A stretch of DNA of 64,000 bases, taken from JAWXUC01 sp044432975 (GTDB taxonomy: Bacteria > Pseudomonadota > Alphaproteobacteria > RF32 > CAG-239). This document shows positions 52,367 to 60,098 of this stretch, piece after piece (position 1 is the first letter of the stretch; the number at the start of each line of letters is the position of its first letter). The notes under the pieces are model-generated. The model did not search any database and was not told the DNA's origin. It worked only from the letters and a program-made list of their open reading frames with translations. Where the stretch lies: contig JAWXUC010000008.1 of the NCBI GenBank assembly GCA_044432975.1, forward strand, positions 10,807 to 74,806. The letters run 5' to 3'. Made by a program: the position numbers and the translations under genes.

Positions 52367-54106
52367 ATGAGTAATGAAAATAATAAATTAGATATGCTAC
52401 GCCATTCTTGTTCACACATTATGGCGCAAGCGGTTAAAGAAATTTGGCCAGATGTTCAAGTAACAATTGGACCTTCTATAGAAGATGGCTTCTATTATGA
52501 TTTTGCTAAAAAAGAACCTTTTTCAAAAGAAGACTTTCCAGCAATAGAAGCTAAAATGAAAGAAATTATTAAACGCAATAATAAGTTTGAACGTTTAATT
52601 TGGACAAGAGAAGAGGCTATTAAACACTTTGAAAACATTGGCGAACACTATAAAGTAGAAATTATCAAAGACTTGCCAGTTGATGAAGAAATTTCAGTTT
52701 ACAAACAAGGTGATTGGTATGATTTATGTCGTGGCCCACACGTTGAAAACGCAAAACAAATTGGCTTTGCTTTTAAGTTGATGAAAGTTGCTGGCGCATA
52801 TTGGCGTGGCGATTCTAAAAATGAAATGTTGCAAAGAATATATGCAACAGCATGGGAAAGTAAAGACGATTTACATGCATATTTAACAAGATTAGAAGAA
52901 GCTGAAAAACGAGATCATAGAAAATTAGCTGCCGCAATGGACTTATTCCATTTTGAACCAGAATACGCTCCAGGTTGTGTGTTTTGGCATGATAAAGGTT
53001 ATAAATTATATCGTAAATTAATAGAATATATGCGCATGCGCCAAGAACAAAACGGTTATATAGAAGTTCAAACTCCAGCCGTAATGGACAGATGCTTGTG
53101 GGAAACTTCAGGCCACTGGGAAAAATATGGCGAGCACAATTATTCAGGTTCAACAGAAGATGGAAAAGTATTTTGTATTAAACCAATGAATTGCCCAGGA
53201 GGAATGTTGGTGTTCAAACAAGGTCAAAAATCTTATAGAGATTTGCCTTTGAAAATGGCAGAGTTTGGTAAAGTTCATAGATATGAAGCAAGCGGTGCTT
53301 TAATGGGAATTATGCGCGTTAGAGAGTTTACTCAAGATGATGCTCATATATTTTGCACACAAGAACAACTAGAAGAGCAAATTATAGAGACAACAAAACT
53401 TATCTTAGACATCTATAAAGATTTTGGATTTGATGAAGTTAAAATCAAACTTTCAACAAGACCAGAAAAACGCATTGGTAGTGATGAAATTTGGGATGCC
53501 TCAGAAAAAGCTCTTGGCGATGCCTTAACTCACAATGGTTATGAATATACAATCTTTGAAGGTGAGGGCGCGTTTTATGGTCCAAAATTAGAGTTTGTAT
53601 TGCGTGATGCAATTGGCCGTGAATGGCAATGTGGAACTGTTCAATTAGACATGAGTTTGCCAGAACGTTTTGACTTGAGCTATGTTGGTGAAGACGGCCA
53701 AAAACATCGTCCAATTATGTTACACCGTGCATTGTTTGGATCTATTGAACGTTTCTTAGGCATCTTAATTGAGAACTTTGCTGGCAGACTTCCTTTGTGG
53801 TTATCACCTCTTCAAGCTGTTGTTTGCCCAATCGTAAACGAGTTTGATGGCTACGCTACAGAAGTTGCAGAAGCTCTAAAAAAATCAGGCTTAACTGTTG
53901 AAACAGATTTAAGAAATGAAAAAATTTCTTATAAAATCAGAGAACACTCAAATGCAAAAACTCCTGTTATTATAGTAGTAGGCGCAAGAGAACAAGAAGA
54001 AAGAACAGTTGCAATCCGCCGCATTGGCAGTCAACAACAAGAGGTAATAAGCTTTGATGATTTAGTTAAAAAACTATCTCTAGAAGCAAAAATGCCTCAT
54101 AGTTAA
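52367..54106 (+). CDS. thrS: Threonyl-tRNA synthetase lacking the TGS domain
   Basis: 579 residues, versus about 640 for the usual enzyme. The protein starts directly in the N2 editing domain (MLRHSCSHIMAQAVKEIWPD, with HxxxH), then the SAD motif (DLCRGPHVENAKQIG). The catalytic core has MNCPGGMLVFKQ (zinc Cys), YEASGALMGIMRVREFTQDD and HRALFGSIERFLGILIE, and a full anticodon-binding domain follows. The N-terminal ubiquitin-like TGS domain is absent, and no upstream in-frame extension is possible because the previous gene ends 2 bases before the ATG region. Confidence 0.94.
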   Translation: MSNENNKLDMLRHSCSHIMAQAVKEIWPDVQVTIGPSIEDGFYYDFAKKEPFSKEDFPAIEAKMKEIIKRNNKFERLIWTREEAIKHFENIGEHYKVEIIKDLPVDEEISVYKQGDWYDLCRGPHVENAKQIGFAFKLMKVAGAYWRGDSKNEMLQRIYATAWESKDDLHAYLTRLEEAEKRDHRKLAAAMDLFHFEPEYAPGCVFWHDKGYKLYRKLIEYMRMRQEQNGYIEVQTPAVMDRCLWETSGHWEKYGEHNYSGSTEDGKVFCIKPMNCPGGMLVFKQGQKSYRDLPLKMAEFGKVHRYEASGALMGIMRVREFTQDDAHIFCTQEQLEEQIIETTKLILDIYKDFGFDEVKIKLSTRPEKRIGSDEIWDASEKALGDALTHNGYEYTIFEGEGAFYGPKLEFVLRDAIGREWQCGTVQLDMSLPERFDLSYVGEDGQKHRPIMLHRALFGSIERFLGILIENFAGRLPLWLSPLQAVVCPIVNEFDGYATEVAEALKKSGLTVETDLRNEKISYKIREHSNAKTPVIIVVGAREQEERTVAIRRIGSQQQEVISFDDLVKKLSLEAKMPHS

Positions 54107-54116
54107 AAGGTGTGTT

Positions 54117-55067
54117 ATGAAAAGAGTTTGTTTGTTTGCAGGTTATAATAATAAAGAAACAGTAGAAGATTATGTTTTTGCTTACTTAAAAGAGTTGTCT
54201 AAGTTTGCTGATATATATTATTTATGCGATGGTCCTTTGGGCAGTGCAGAACAAATTAAATTATTAAAATATGTCAAAAGTTGTGAGGGAGTTCGTCATG
54301 AAAGCTATGATTTTGGTTCTTGGGCAAATTTAATAAAAAAAATAGGCTGGGAAAAAATAGAAGAATATGATGAACTTCTTCTTGTTAATGATTCTTGCTA
54401 TGCGGGACATATTCCATTTGATAATATGTTTAATGAAATGGTATCTAAAAATTTAGATGCATGGGGAGTTGCAGAGAATTACTTTCTCATGAGCTTTTTT
54501 GTAAATATAAACAAAAATGTTTTTTCTAGCGCTGAGTTTAAAGCTTTTTTTAGTAATATAAAAAAAGAAACAGATAAATCTTTAATAATTTTAAAATATG
54601 AGAAGGGCTTAACAAATATATTAAAAAATTATAAAATAGATTCGTACTTTAAAAAAACTTTAGATAATTCGAGAAGAATAATTTTAGAAAAAGAAGTGAA
54701 AAAAATAATTAAAGATGAGCTATCTTTTTTCAAAAGACCTTTTTGCAGAATTAAATATAAAAAAATAGACTTGTTTTCAGATAGAGCAATAGTTCCATTT
54801 TTACTAGGTTTTCCATTTATTAAAAGGCGTTATTTTACAGAAAGAAAAAATTTATTAAAATCATTTATGGCAAATAAAATAAAAGAAGTTGTTTCAATAT
54901 CTAATGATAGTTATTTGTTTAATGATTTTCAAAAAGAAAAACCGATTTATTTCAAATTCATTGATTTTATAAAAAAAATTTATTTGTATAAGTATTATAA
55001 AGGTGATGTTCTTGTTACAAGAGTATTGGGAATAAAATTTTATTGTAATAAAAATAAATTAGATTAG
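54117..55067 (+). CDS. RgpF-like polysaccharide biosynthesis protein
   Basis: 316 residues. The N-terminal half carries the signature of rhamnan-synthesis protein F: LCDGPLGSAEQIK, HESYDFGSWANLIKKIGW, and YDELLLVNDSCYAGHIPFDN. In RgpF the analogous GFDFGAW and LLNDSCFGP motifs mark a glycosyltransferase-like fold. The C-terminal half is Lys-rich and divergent. AGGTG precedes the start, 10 bases after thrS. Together with the GT4 gene upstream it suggests synthesis of a surface glycan. Confidence 0.75.
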   Translation: MKRVCLFAGYNNKETVEDYVFAYLKELSKFADIYYLCDGPLGSAEQIKLLKYVKSCEGVRHESYDFGSWANLIKKIGWEKIEEYDELLLVNDSCYAGHIPFDNMFNEMVSKNLDAWGVAENYFLMSFFVNINKNVFSSAEFKAFFSNIKKETDKSLIILKYEKGLTNILKNYKIDSYFKKTLDNSRRIILEKEVKKIIKDELSFFKRPFCRIKYKKIDLFSDRAIVPFLLGFPFIKRRYFTERKNLLKSFMANKIKEVVSISNDSYLFNDFQKEKPIYFKFIDFIKKIYLYKYYKGDVLVTRVLGIKFYCNKNKLD

Positions 55068-55085
55068 GTTAGGTTATAAATCAAA

Positions 55086-55799
55086 ATGAACAAACGTTTA
55101 CTTAGAACAACCGCCCTATTAGGTGAAGAAAAAACTCAAAAAATAACCAATGCAAAAGTTATGATAATTGGTGTTGGTGCTGTTGGTGGCTATGCTCTTG
55201 AGGCTTTAGCAAGGTTTGGAGTTGGCGAATTTGTTTTAATAGATTTTGATGTTTTTGATGAAACAAATATCAATCGCCAAATATTAGCCCTTAGCTCAAC
55301 TATTGGCAAAAAGAAAGTTGATGTTGCAAAAAATAGAGTTTTAGAAATTAATTCAAATGCAAAAATAACAATTTTAGACGTTAAGGTTAATCATGAAAAT
55401 ATAGATAAAATTTTAGATGACCATAAGCCAGATTTTATAATAGATGCTATAGATAATCTGTCTGCAAAATTGGCAGTAATAGAAACTTTATATAAAAGAG
55501 GATTAAAGTTTATTAGCTCAATGGGTGCAGCCTTAAAAACTGATGAAAGTTTTATAAAGTATGGCAAATTATCAAATACAAAAAATTGCGGTTTAGCAAA
55601 GTTTTTAAGAAAGAAACTGAAGTCTCGTGGAGTAGATATCTCAAAAGTAAAATGTGTATATTCAGATGAGCAAGTTATTTTGCCAGAAACAGCAATGTTT
55701 TTAGAAGACGGAAATAACAGAAATTCATTAGGTTCCCTCCCAACTATTACCGCAATCTTCGGCTTAACAATAGCCAACAATATTATTAAAGAGTTGTAG
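55086..55799 (+). CDS. tcdA: tRNA threonylcarbamoyladenosine dehydratase (TcdA/CsdL)
   Basis: An E1-like (ThiF/MoeB fold) enzyme cyclising t6A37 of tRNA to ct6A with ATP. MIIGVGAVGGYALEALARFG is the Rossmann nucleotide loop. DVFDETNINRQILA carries the conserved Asn-Arg-Gln, IDAIDNLSAKL is typical, and SMGAALKTDESF is the crossover region. 237 residues. It acts downstream of TsaD (36 kb). The 3' end overlaps the tspO gene convergently by 14 bases. Confidence 0.9.
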   Translation: MNKRLLRTTALLGEEKTQKITNAKVMIIGVGAVGGYALEALARFGVGEFVLIDFDVFDETNINRQILALSSTIGKKKVDVAKNRVLEINSNAKITILDVKVNHENIDKILDDHKPDFIIDAIDNLSAKLAVIETLYKRGLKFISSMGAALKTDESFIKYGKLSNTKNCGLAKFLRKKLKSRGVDISKVKCVYSDEQVILPETAMFLEDGNNRNSLGSLPTITAIFGLTIANNIIKEL

Positions 55800-56247
55800 C
55801 TACAAAGCTTAAGTTTATTAGCAAAGCATAAAAAATCCAAATATTATAGGGTAATAAGAGTAAGGGTGTTTTTCTATCAATTTTCTTAAATTCTTTCATC
55901 ATTTCTTTTGCTAATATATTCATTGCAATTAAGATTATAGTTCCACCTAAAAAAGATTTCATAGCAAAAAAGGTTACGCACCACATCACTTGTAAAGTTA
56001 ATTGATATAAATAAAGTTTGATGGCTCTTTTTTTGTTTTTCCTTGATATTAATATTTTATAAAAAGAAGTCGCTAATAATAAATATAATATATTCCAAAC
56101 AATGGGGAACACATAATTAGGAGGAGTTATTGCAGGCTTTTGTATTTGTATATACCATGAATCAAGCCCAACTTTATTGAAAAATTGGCACAAACAAGAT
56201 GTGATAATAACGCTGAAGGCTGCAAAAAATAAATATTTCTTTTTCAT
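55786..56247 (-). CDS. tspO: TspO/MBR-family membrane protein
   Basis: 153 residues, five hydrophobic segments. The first loop has the family signature WYIQIQKPAITPPNYVFPIV, then WNILYLLLATSFY. Helix 3 has LTLQVMWCVTFF and the end has LLLPYNIWIFYALLIN. TspO proteins bind porphyrins and cholesterol-like lipids and modulate tetrapyrrole or stress responses. The ATG at 56247 is chosen; neither it nor the one at 56283 has a visible ribosome binding site. Confidence 0.9.
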   Translation of the reverse strand: MKKKYLFFAAFSVIITSCLCQFFNKVGLDSWYIQIQKPAITPPNYVFPIVWNILYLLLATSFYKILISRKNKKRAIKLYLYQLTLQVMWCVTFFAMKSFLGGTIILIAMNILAKEMMKEFKKIDRKTPLLLLPYNIWIFYALLINLSFVATTL

Positions 56248-56274
56248 GAAAATATATATAATATTTAAAATAAG

Positions 56275-56301
56275 AAAAAACACCCCTAAAGGTGTTTTTT
56301 C
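56275..56301 (-). terminator. Terminator overlapping the end of the downstream paralog gene
   Basis: AAAACACC-CCTAAA-GGTGTTTT with flanking A and T runs. The stop codon of the 56286-56894 gene lies inside the hairpin, so the end of the CDS doubles as terminator. Confidence 0.75.
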
Positions 56302-56894
56302 TTAAAATAGAATTTGAATGTCTTGTCTTCATCTTGATAATGACTTAAATCATAAAGATTATTATCAATCAAAAAATCATCTCCAACTCTTGCAAAACAA
56401 ATCTCTTCATAATTTTTAAGAGTATAATTTCCAGAGATAGGAACACTGTGAGCGACATCATCTTTAGTAAAGCTCCAAAATGGAATGTTGTTGTTTCCTT
56501 TTTGTATTTTAATAGGAACAACATCATCTTCACAATCAACATCAATGTTAAAATTCATTAAAGAAGCCGCTTCTTTTTGGGTAATAATCATTGCTGTCTT
56601 GTTTATGGATGTTTCTCCATTTTCATCTATTGCAATCTTAAAATAAATATTTCTAATATTAAAACAATCTCCATTGTGTGTTGGAATAAGTTTTATAATA
56701 TTTTCAGATACGCAAAGTGATGAAAGACGGTCAAAGGCAAGTAGAAAATCATATTTTCCTAATCCAAACTTCCAAACAGGAAGCAGTGTACTTTCTTTTG
56801 TTCTGGCAATATAAAGCCAAACTCTAGAAACTTTATGGTTAATATACTTTTTTATAAACCATAAAGCCTGTCTTGATGTTCTAAGTTCAATCAT
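56286..56894 (-). CDS. Unknown protein, paralog 2 of a tandem pair
   Basis: 202 residues, no signal or membrane segment. Two internal repeats each contain a Pro-x-Trp/aromatic core followed by a hydrophobic strand: STLLPVWKFGLGKYDFLLAF in the first half and NNNIPFWSFTKDDVAHSVPI in the second. The adjacent upstream gene has the same two-repeat plan, so these are diverged tandem duplicates. No Shine-Dalgarno sequence precedes the ATG, and the gap to the upstream gene is 4 bases. No family recognised; an all-beta fold is suggested by strand spacing. Confidence 0.65.
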   Translation of the reverse strand: MIELRTSRQALWFIKKYINHKVSRVWLYIARTKESTLLPVWKFGLGKYDFLLAFDRLSSLCVSENIIKLIPTHNGDCFNIRNIYFKIAIDENGETSINKTAMIITQKEAASLMNFNIDVDCEDDVVPIKIQKGNNNIPFWSFTKDDVAHSVPISGNYTLKNYEEICFARVGDDFLIDNNLYDLSHYQDEDKTFKFYFKKKHL

Positions 56895-56898
56895 AGTG

Positions 56899-57528
56899 TT
56901 AAGTTTTAATTAAATACAAAGTTTGAATTTCAAAGAAGAGGTTGTAGTCATCTTCATCATCATCTTCATTTAGGGTTGCTAAATGAAACTTTCCTAATAA
57001 CAAAGTTTCGCCAACTTCTACATCAATTTTTTCAGTGTCAAGCATCAGAGCTTCTTCATCTTTTTTTGTGTAGCCACAATAAACGGGTAGCAATAAGTTT
57101 TTTTGATTTTCTTTGAAGAAATACCAATAAGGAACCCATCCTTTTTTAGAAGCTAATTTAACTACTTTAAGGTTATAATCCTCAGAGATATCAAAGAACT
57201 GTGCAATGTACCAAGCCTTAAACTCTGTATCTAAGATAAACATTTGCCTAAGCTCTAGCGTTCCTTTGATGTTAACAACTTCATAGGCTTCATTTCCTGC
57301 AAAGATATATTCATCTGCTTCAATTTCACCTAAGTTTTCCGCAATTTCAGGTTGAAATGTAAGAATCTGATCTTCAAAAGCTAAGATAAAAAACATATTT
57401 GCATCATTATACCAAAATGGTATAAAAGAATTCTCTTGTTTATATAGTCCTAGTCTAATATTTTTAATCGGTCCTGCAATTTCAAGGTATGATCTTGCTT
57501 CTTCGGAGTTAAGAATTTTTCTATTCAT
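56899..57528 (-). CDS. Unknown protein, paralog 1 of a tandem pair
   Basis: 209 residues, acidic, no signal or membrane segment. Repeat cores SFIPFWYNDANMFFILAFED and GWVPYWYFFKENQKNLLLPV mirror those of the following gene. The C-terminal NEDDDEDDYNLFF parallels SHYQDEDKTFKFYF there. It lacks a Shine-Dalgarno sequence but has its own promoter just after the nusG terminator. First gene of a two-gene operon. No family recognised. Confidence 0.65.
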   Translation of the reverse strand: MNRKILNSEEARSYLEIAGPIKNIRLGLYKQENSFIPFWYNDANMFFILAFEDQILTFQPEIAENLGEIEADEYIFAGNEAYEVVNIKGTLELRQMFILDTEFKAWYIAQFFDISEDYNLKVVKLASKKGWVPYWYFFKENQKNLLLPVYCGYTKKDEEALMLDTEKIDVEVGETLLLGKFHLATLNEDDDEDDYNLFFEIQTLYLIKT

Positions 57529-57568
57529 AATATTAATAGTTTAAAGTTTTTAATTTTGTTGTAAGGTT

Positions 57569-57596
57569 AGTTTAGTCCTTTTGTCTCATTTGTCAA
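57569..57596 (-). promoter_or_regulatory. Sigma70-type promoter of the paralog pair
   Basis: On the minus strand: TTGACA, a 16-base spacer, then TAAACT. The -35 directly follows the T run of the nusG terminator. Confidence 0.55.
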
Positions 57597-57625
57597 CAAA
57601 AAAGCACCCTAAAAAGGGTGCTTGC
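57597..57625 (-). terminator. Rho-independent terminator after nusG
   Basis: On the minus strand: AAGCACCC, loop TTTTTA, GGGTGCTT and T run, 20 bases after the nusG stop. Confidence 0.88.
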
Positions 57626-57644
57626 GTAAATAAGTGTCTGGATT

Positions 57645-58175
57645 TTAAGCTCTTTCTACTTGAGAAAAGTCTAAATCAACAGGGGTTGCGCGACCAAAGA
57701 TAGAAACAGAAACTTTTAATCTAGATTTTTCTGTGTCAATTTCTTCAACCAAACCAACAAAAGAAGCAAATGGACCATCAGCAACTTTAACTTGTTCACC
57801 AATTTCAAAAGTGATGATAGTTTGAGGTCTCTCAACGCCTTCCTGAATTTGAGAAATAATCTTTTGAGCTTCTCTTTCAGAAATAGGAAGAGGTTTGTTT
57901 CTGTTGCCCAAGAAGTTTGTAACTTTATGAGTGTTCTTAATTAAAGACCAAGCTTCATCGCTCATTACCATTTTTACTAAAATATAACCAGGGAAGAATT
58001 TTCTTTCAGAAGAAACTTTTTGACCTTTTTTGATTTCAACTACTTCTTCAGTAGGAATCATAATTTCTAAAATTTGTTCACTTAAACCCTTAAGCTCAGC
58101 TTGTTCTGTAATAGAAGCAGAAACTTTCTTTTCACAACCAGAATGAACATGAACAACATACCAACGTGCAGACAT
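57645..58175 (-). CDS. nusG: Transcription termination/antitermination factor NusG
   Basis: 176 residues. The NGN domain is ARWYVVHVHSGCEKKVSASI, FFPGYILVKMVMSDEAWSLI, then KVTNFLG. The KOW domain is FEIGEQVKVADGPFASFVGL. It couples RNA polymerase to Rho or the ribosome. Start at MSARWYV with GGAG 10 bases upstream; a TTG 5 codons earlier lies inside that site. It follows secE by 4 bases. A terminator and not rplK comes next. Confidence 0.95.
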   Translation of the reverse strand: MSARWYVVHVHSGCEKKVSASITEQAELKGLSEQILEIMIPTEEVVEIKKGQKVSSERKFFPGYILVKMVMSDEAWSLIKNTHKVTNFLGNRNKPLPISEREAQKIISQIQEGVERPQTIITFEIGEQVKVADGPFASFVGLVEEIDTEKSRLKVSVSIFGRATPVDLDFSQVERA

Positions 58176-58179
58176 TTTA

Positions 58180-58371
58180 TTAAACTCCAAGAATTAACTT
58201 CATAACCCAACTAAAAATTTGATCAACAAAGAAAAAGAAAGTAGACGCAATAGCTACTAAAATGATAACCATGATAGATGTTTGCATAACTTCTTTTTTT
58301 GACGGCCAAGAAACTTTTTTCACTTCTTGCTTAACTTGTCTAAAAAATTGAATTGGATTTGTTTTTGACAT
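58180..58371 (-). CDS. secE: Preprotein translocase subunit SecE
   Basis: 63 residues, the short single-helix SecE form: an amphipathic stretch FFRQVKQEVKKVSWPSKKEV followed by one membrane helix (IMVIILVAIASTFFFFVDQI). It clamps SecY in the Sec translocon. AGAGGA precedes the start. Order tRNA-Trp, secE, nusG as in many bacteria. Confidence 0.94.
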   Translation of the reverse strand: MSKTNPIQFFRQVKQEVKKVSWPSKKEVMQTSIMVIILVAIASTFFFFVDQIFSWVMKLILGV

Positions 58372-58393
58372 AATTTTCCTCTTTTATATAAAT

Positions 58394-58469
58394 TGGCAGG
58401 GGCGGCAGGGATCGAACCCGCGACATTCGGTTTTGGAGACCGACGCTCTACCAGCTGAACTACACCCCT
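58394..58469 (-). tRNA. trnW: tRNA-Trp(CCA)
   Basis: A complete cloverleaf on the minus strand: acceptor AGGGGTG/CGCCCCT with one G-U pair, D loop AGCTGGTAGAGC, anticodon loop CTCCAAA with anticodon CCA, and T arm GCGGGTTCGATCCCTGC. Discriminator G; the 3' CCA is encoded. It lies 22 bases upstream of secE. Confidence 0.97.
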
Positions 58470-58522
58470 AAAACTATATTGTTGTATTTATATAAGGAAT
58501 TTTCAATAAAGCAAGCTTTTTT

Positions 58523-59215
58523 TTACTTTTTTGCATTAATAAAGTGAGAAGCCATCAATAATCCGTCCTCTGTAATAAAGTGAGAGGTGTCATCAATAGC
58601 ATAAGTGCTAACCACACACCCAATTTTTTCAAGATATTTCTTAGAAAAATCAAGAGCTTCAAAGTTTATGTAATCATCTGCTTTACCATGAATTAACAAA
58701 GTGGCAAAATTATTTTTATAATGATCAAGCAAAACATCTGCAGGGCACAATATTCCAGACATACTAATCGCTCCTGCAATTTTGTCTTTAAACATTAAAG
58801 ATGTATATAGCCCTAAACTAGCCCCTTGAGAAAAACCACAAATATATAAATCTTTGGCTTTTATTTTATGTTTTTTCAGTTTTTCTTCAATATATGGAAT
58901 AAGGATTTCAAAAGCTTGTTTAATATTTGCATTTGACTTTGCATAAATTTTAACAACATCATTAAAATCTTTTAGTTTTTTTCTATCATCATTAGGATCA
59001 AAATCATGCATAGAGTACCATTGATTTTTGTTAGGTAAAACTTCACACTCAAATGGAGCTTGAGGAATAATCACAACACAGTTGTCAAGATTATTAATCA
59101 TTGGTTTTATTAATTTGTTTATTAATTTTGCATCTTGCTCATATCCATGCAAAAACAAAACCATTTTTTTAGGTTTGCCTATAATATGTACAAATTCTTC
59201 AGTAATACTACTCAT
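58523..59215 (-). CDS. Phospholipase/carboxylesterase family hydrolase
   Basis: A 230-residue alpha/beta hydrolase of the acyl-protein-thioesterase/YpfH type. FLHGYEQDA provides the oxyanion region, GFSQGASLG the nucleophile Ser129, HGKADDYI the Asp (180 or 181) and DDTSHFI the His212, so the triad is complete. No signal peptide; cytoplasmic. The substrate could be a lysophospholipid or short acyl ester. It lies between greA and tRNA-Trp on the same strand. Confidence 0.88.
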   Translation of the reverse strand: MSSITEEFVHIIGKPKKMVLFLHGYEQDAKLINKLIKPMINNLDNCVVIIPQAPFECEVLPNKNQWYSMHDFDPNDDRKKLKDFNDVVKIYAKSNANIKQAFEILIPYIEEKLKKHKIKAKDLYICGFSQGASLGLYTSLMFKDKIAGAISMSGILCPADVLLDHYKNNFATLLIHGKADDYINFEALDFSKKYLEKIGCVVSTYAIDDTSHFITEDGLLMASHFINAKK

Positions 59216-59251
59216 AATTCAAGCTTATAAAGCTTATAAGTTAAATAAATA

Positions 59252-59722
59252 TTAATAAGCGATGTCTAAAACTTCAAAAGATTTCAATCCAGATGGTGCT
59301 CTATATTCAATTTCATCACCTTGCTCTTTACCAATTAAAGCTTTAGCAAGAGGAGAAGATAAAGAAATTTTGTTTAATGTAATATCAGCTTCATAATCGC
59401 CAACAATTTGATAAACTGCTTCAGCGTCAGTATCAATATCAACAACTTTTACTTTAGCGCCAAATCTAACACTATCACAAGCAATATCTTTAGGGTTTAT
59501 AACTTCAGCCCTAGAAATAACCGCTTCTAGCTCTTGGATTCTGCCTTCAATAAAACTTTGTTTTTCTTTTGCAGCAGAATACTCTGCATTTTCAGATAAA
59601 TCTCCATGAGCTCTAGCTTCAGCAATAGCTTCAATAATATTAGGTCTTTCAACGCCTTTAAGGTTTTTTAATTCTTGTTCTAAAAGATTAAATCCTTCTA
59701 AAGTTAAATGAAATTTATCCAT
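59252..59722 (-). CDS. greA: Transcription elongation factor GreA
   Basis: 156 residues. The N-terminal coiled coil (HLTLEGFNLLEQELKNLKGV; HGDLSENAEYSAAKEKQSFI, with the acidic tip) is followed by a C-terminal FKBP-like domain (SPLAKALIGKEQGDEIEYRA). It stimulates transcript cleavage in backtracked RNA polymerase. Start at 59722 by AAGGAGAGG upstream; the frame is open for 61 more codons, but these encode low-complexity hydrophobic sequence typical of untranslated AT-rich DNA. Confidence 0.95.
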   Translation of the reverse strand: MDKFHLTLEGFNLLEQELKNLKGVERPNIIEAIAEARAHGDLSENAEYSAAKEKQSFIEGRIQELEAVISRAEVINPKDIACDSVRFGAKVKVVDIDTDAEAVYQIVGDYEADITLNKISLSSPLAKALIGKEQGDEIEYRAPSGLKSFEVLDIAY

Positions 59723-59868
59723 AATGCCTCTCCTTAAAAAAGTAGTAAAAAAAACCCTGCCACAATAAAGTGAGCAGATATTTATTAAAATAATACTTAA
59801 TAATAATTCATAAAAAAACATTTTCAAGTCTTTTTTTACCTTTTGTTTATTCTTTTTATCAAAACCAT

Positions 59869-59897
59869 TTGACGAATCGGCAAAAATGTGGTATGAT
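59869..59897 (+). promoter_or_regulatory. Sigma70-type promoter with about 195-nt leader
   Basis: TTGACG, a 17-base spacer, TATGAT, ahead of the 60099 gene. The gene-free leader (about 59904-60098) contains a GAAC-N4-GTTC palindrome, AAGGTATTA at 59918 complementary to TAATACCTT at 60001 (followed by G and seven T), and a second partial complement at 60041. This looks like a regulated or attenuated leader. Confidence 0.65.
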
Positions 59898-59956
59898 GTA
59901 ATCATAAAGAAGTTATTAAGGTATTATTATAAAGTGTGTTTTCATTGAAGATTATT

Positions 59957-59972
59957 TTGAACGTTTGTTCAA
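59957..59972. promoter_or_regulatory. GAAC-N4-GTTC palindrome (possible LexA-type box)
   Basis: TTGAACGTTTGTTCAA is a perfect 6+4+6 inverted repeat about 60 bases downstream of the promoter -10. GAAC-N4-GTTC is the core of the Gram-positive SOS box; alphaproteobacterial LexA usually reads GTTC-N7-GTTC, so the assignment is tentative. Confidence 0.35.
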
Positions 59973-60098
59973 TTTAGTTTTATTGAGATATATTTTATGG
60001 TAATACCTTGTTTTTTTAATTTAATTTATAAGGTCAGCCGTTATTATACCTTGCCAAAACTGATAACAACTTTACAAACAATTTAATACATTACAACA

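Noticed and set aside
59723..59905. N-terminal extension of greA
   Set aside because: The extra 61 residues are low-complexity, and a perfect AAGGAG precedes the conserved MDKFHLTLEG start.
59997..60086. 29-codon leader ORF before the foreign gene
   Set aside because: It has no ribosome binding site and no regulatory codon run, so it is likely chance in AT-rich leader DNA.
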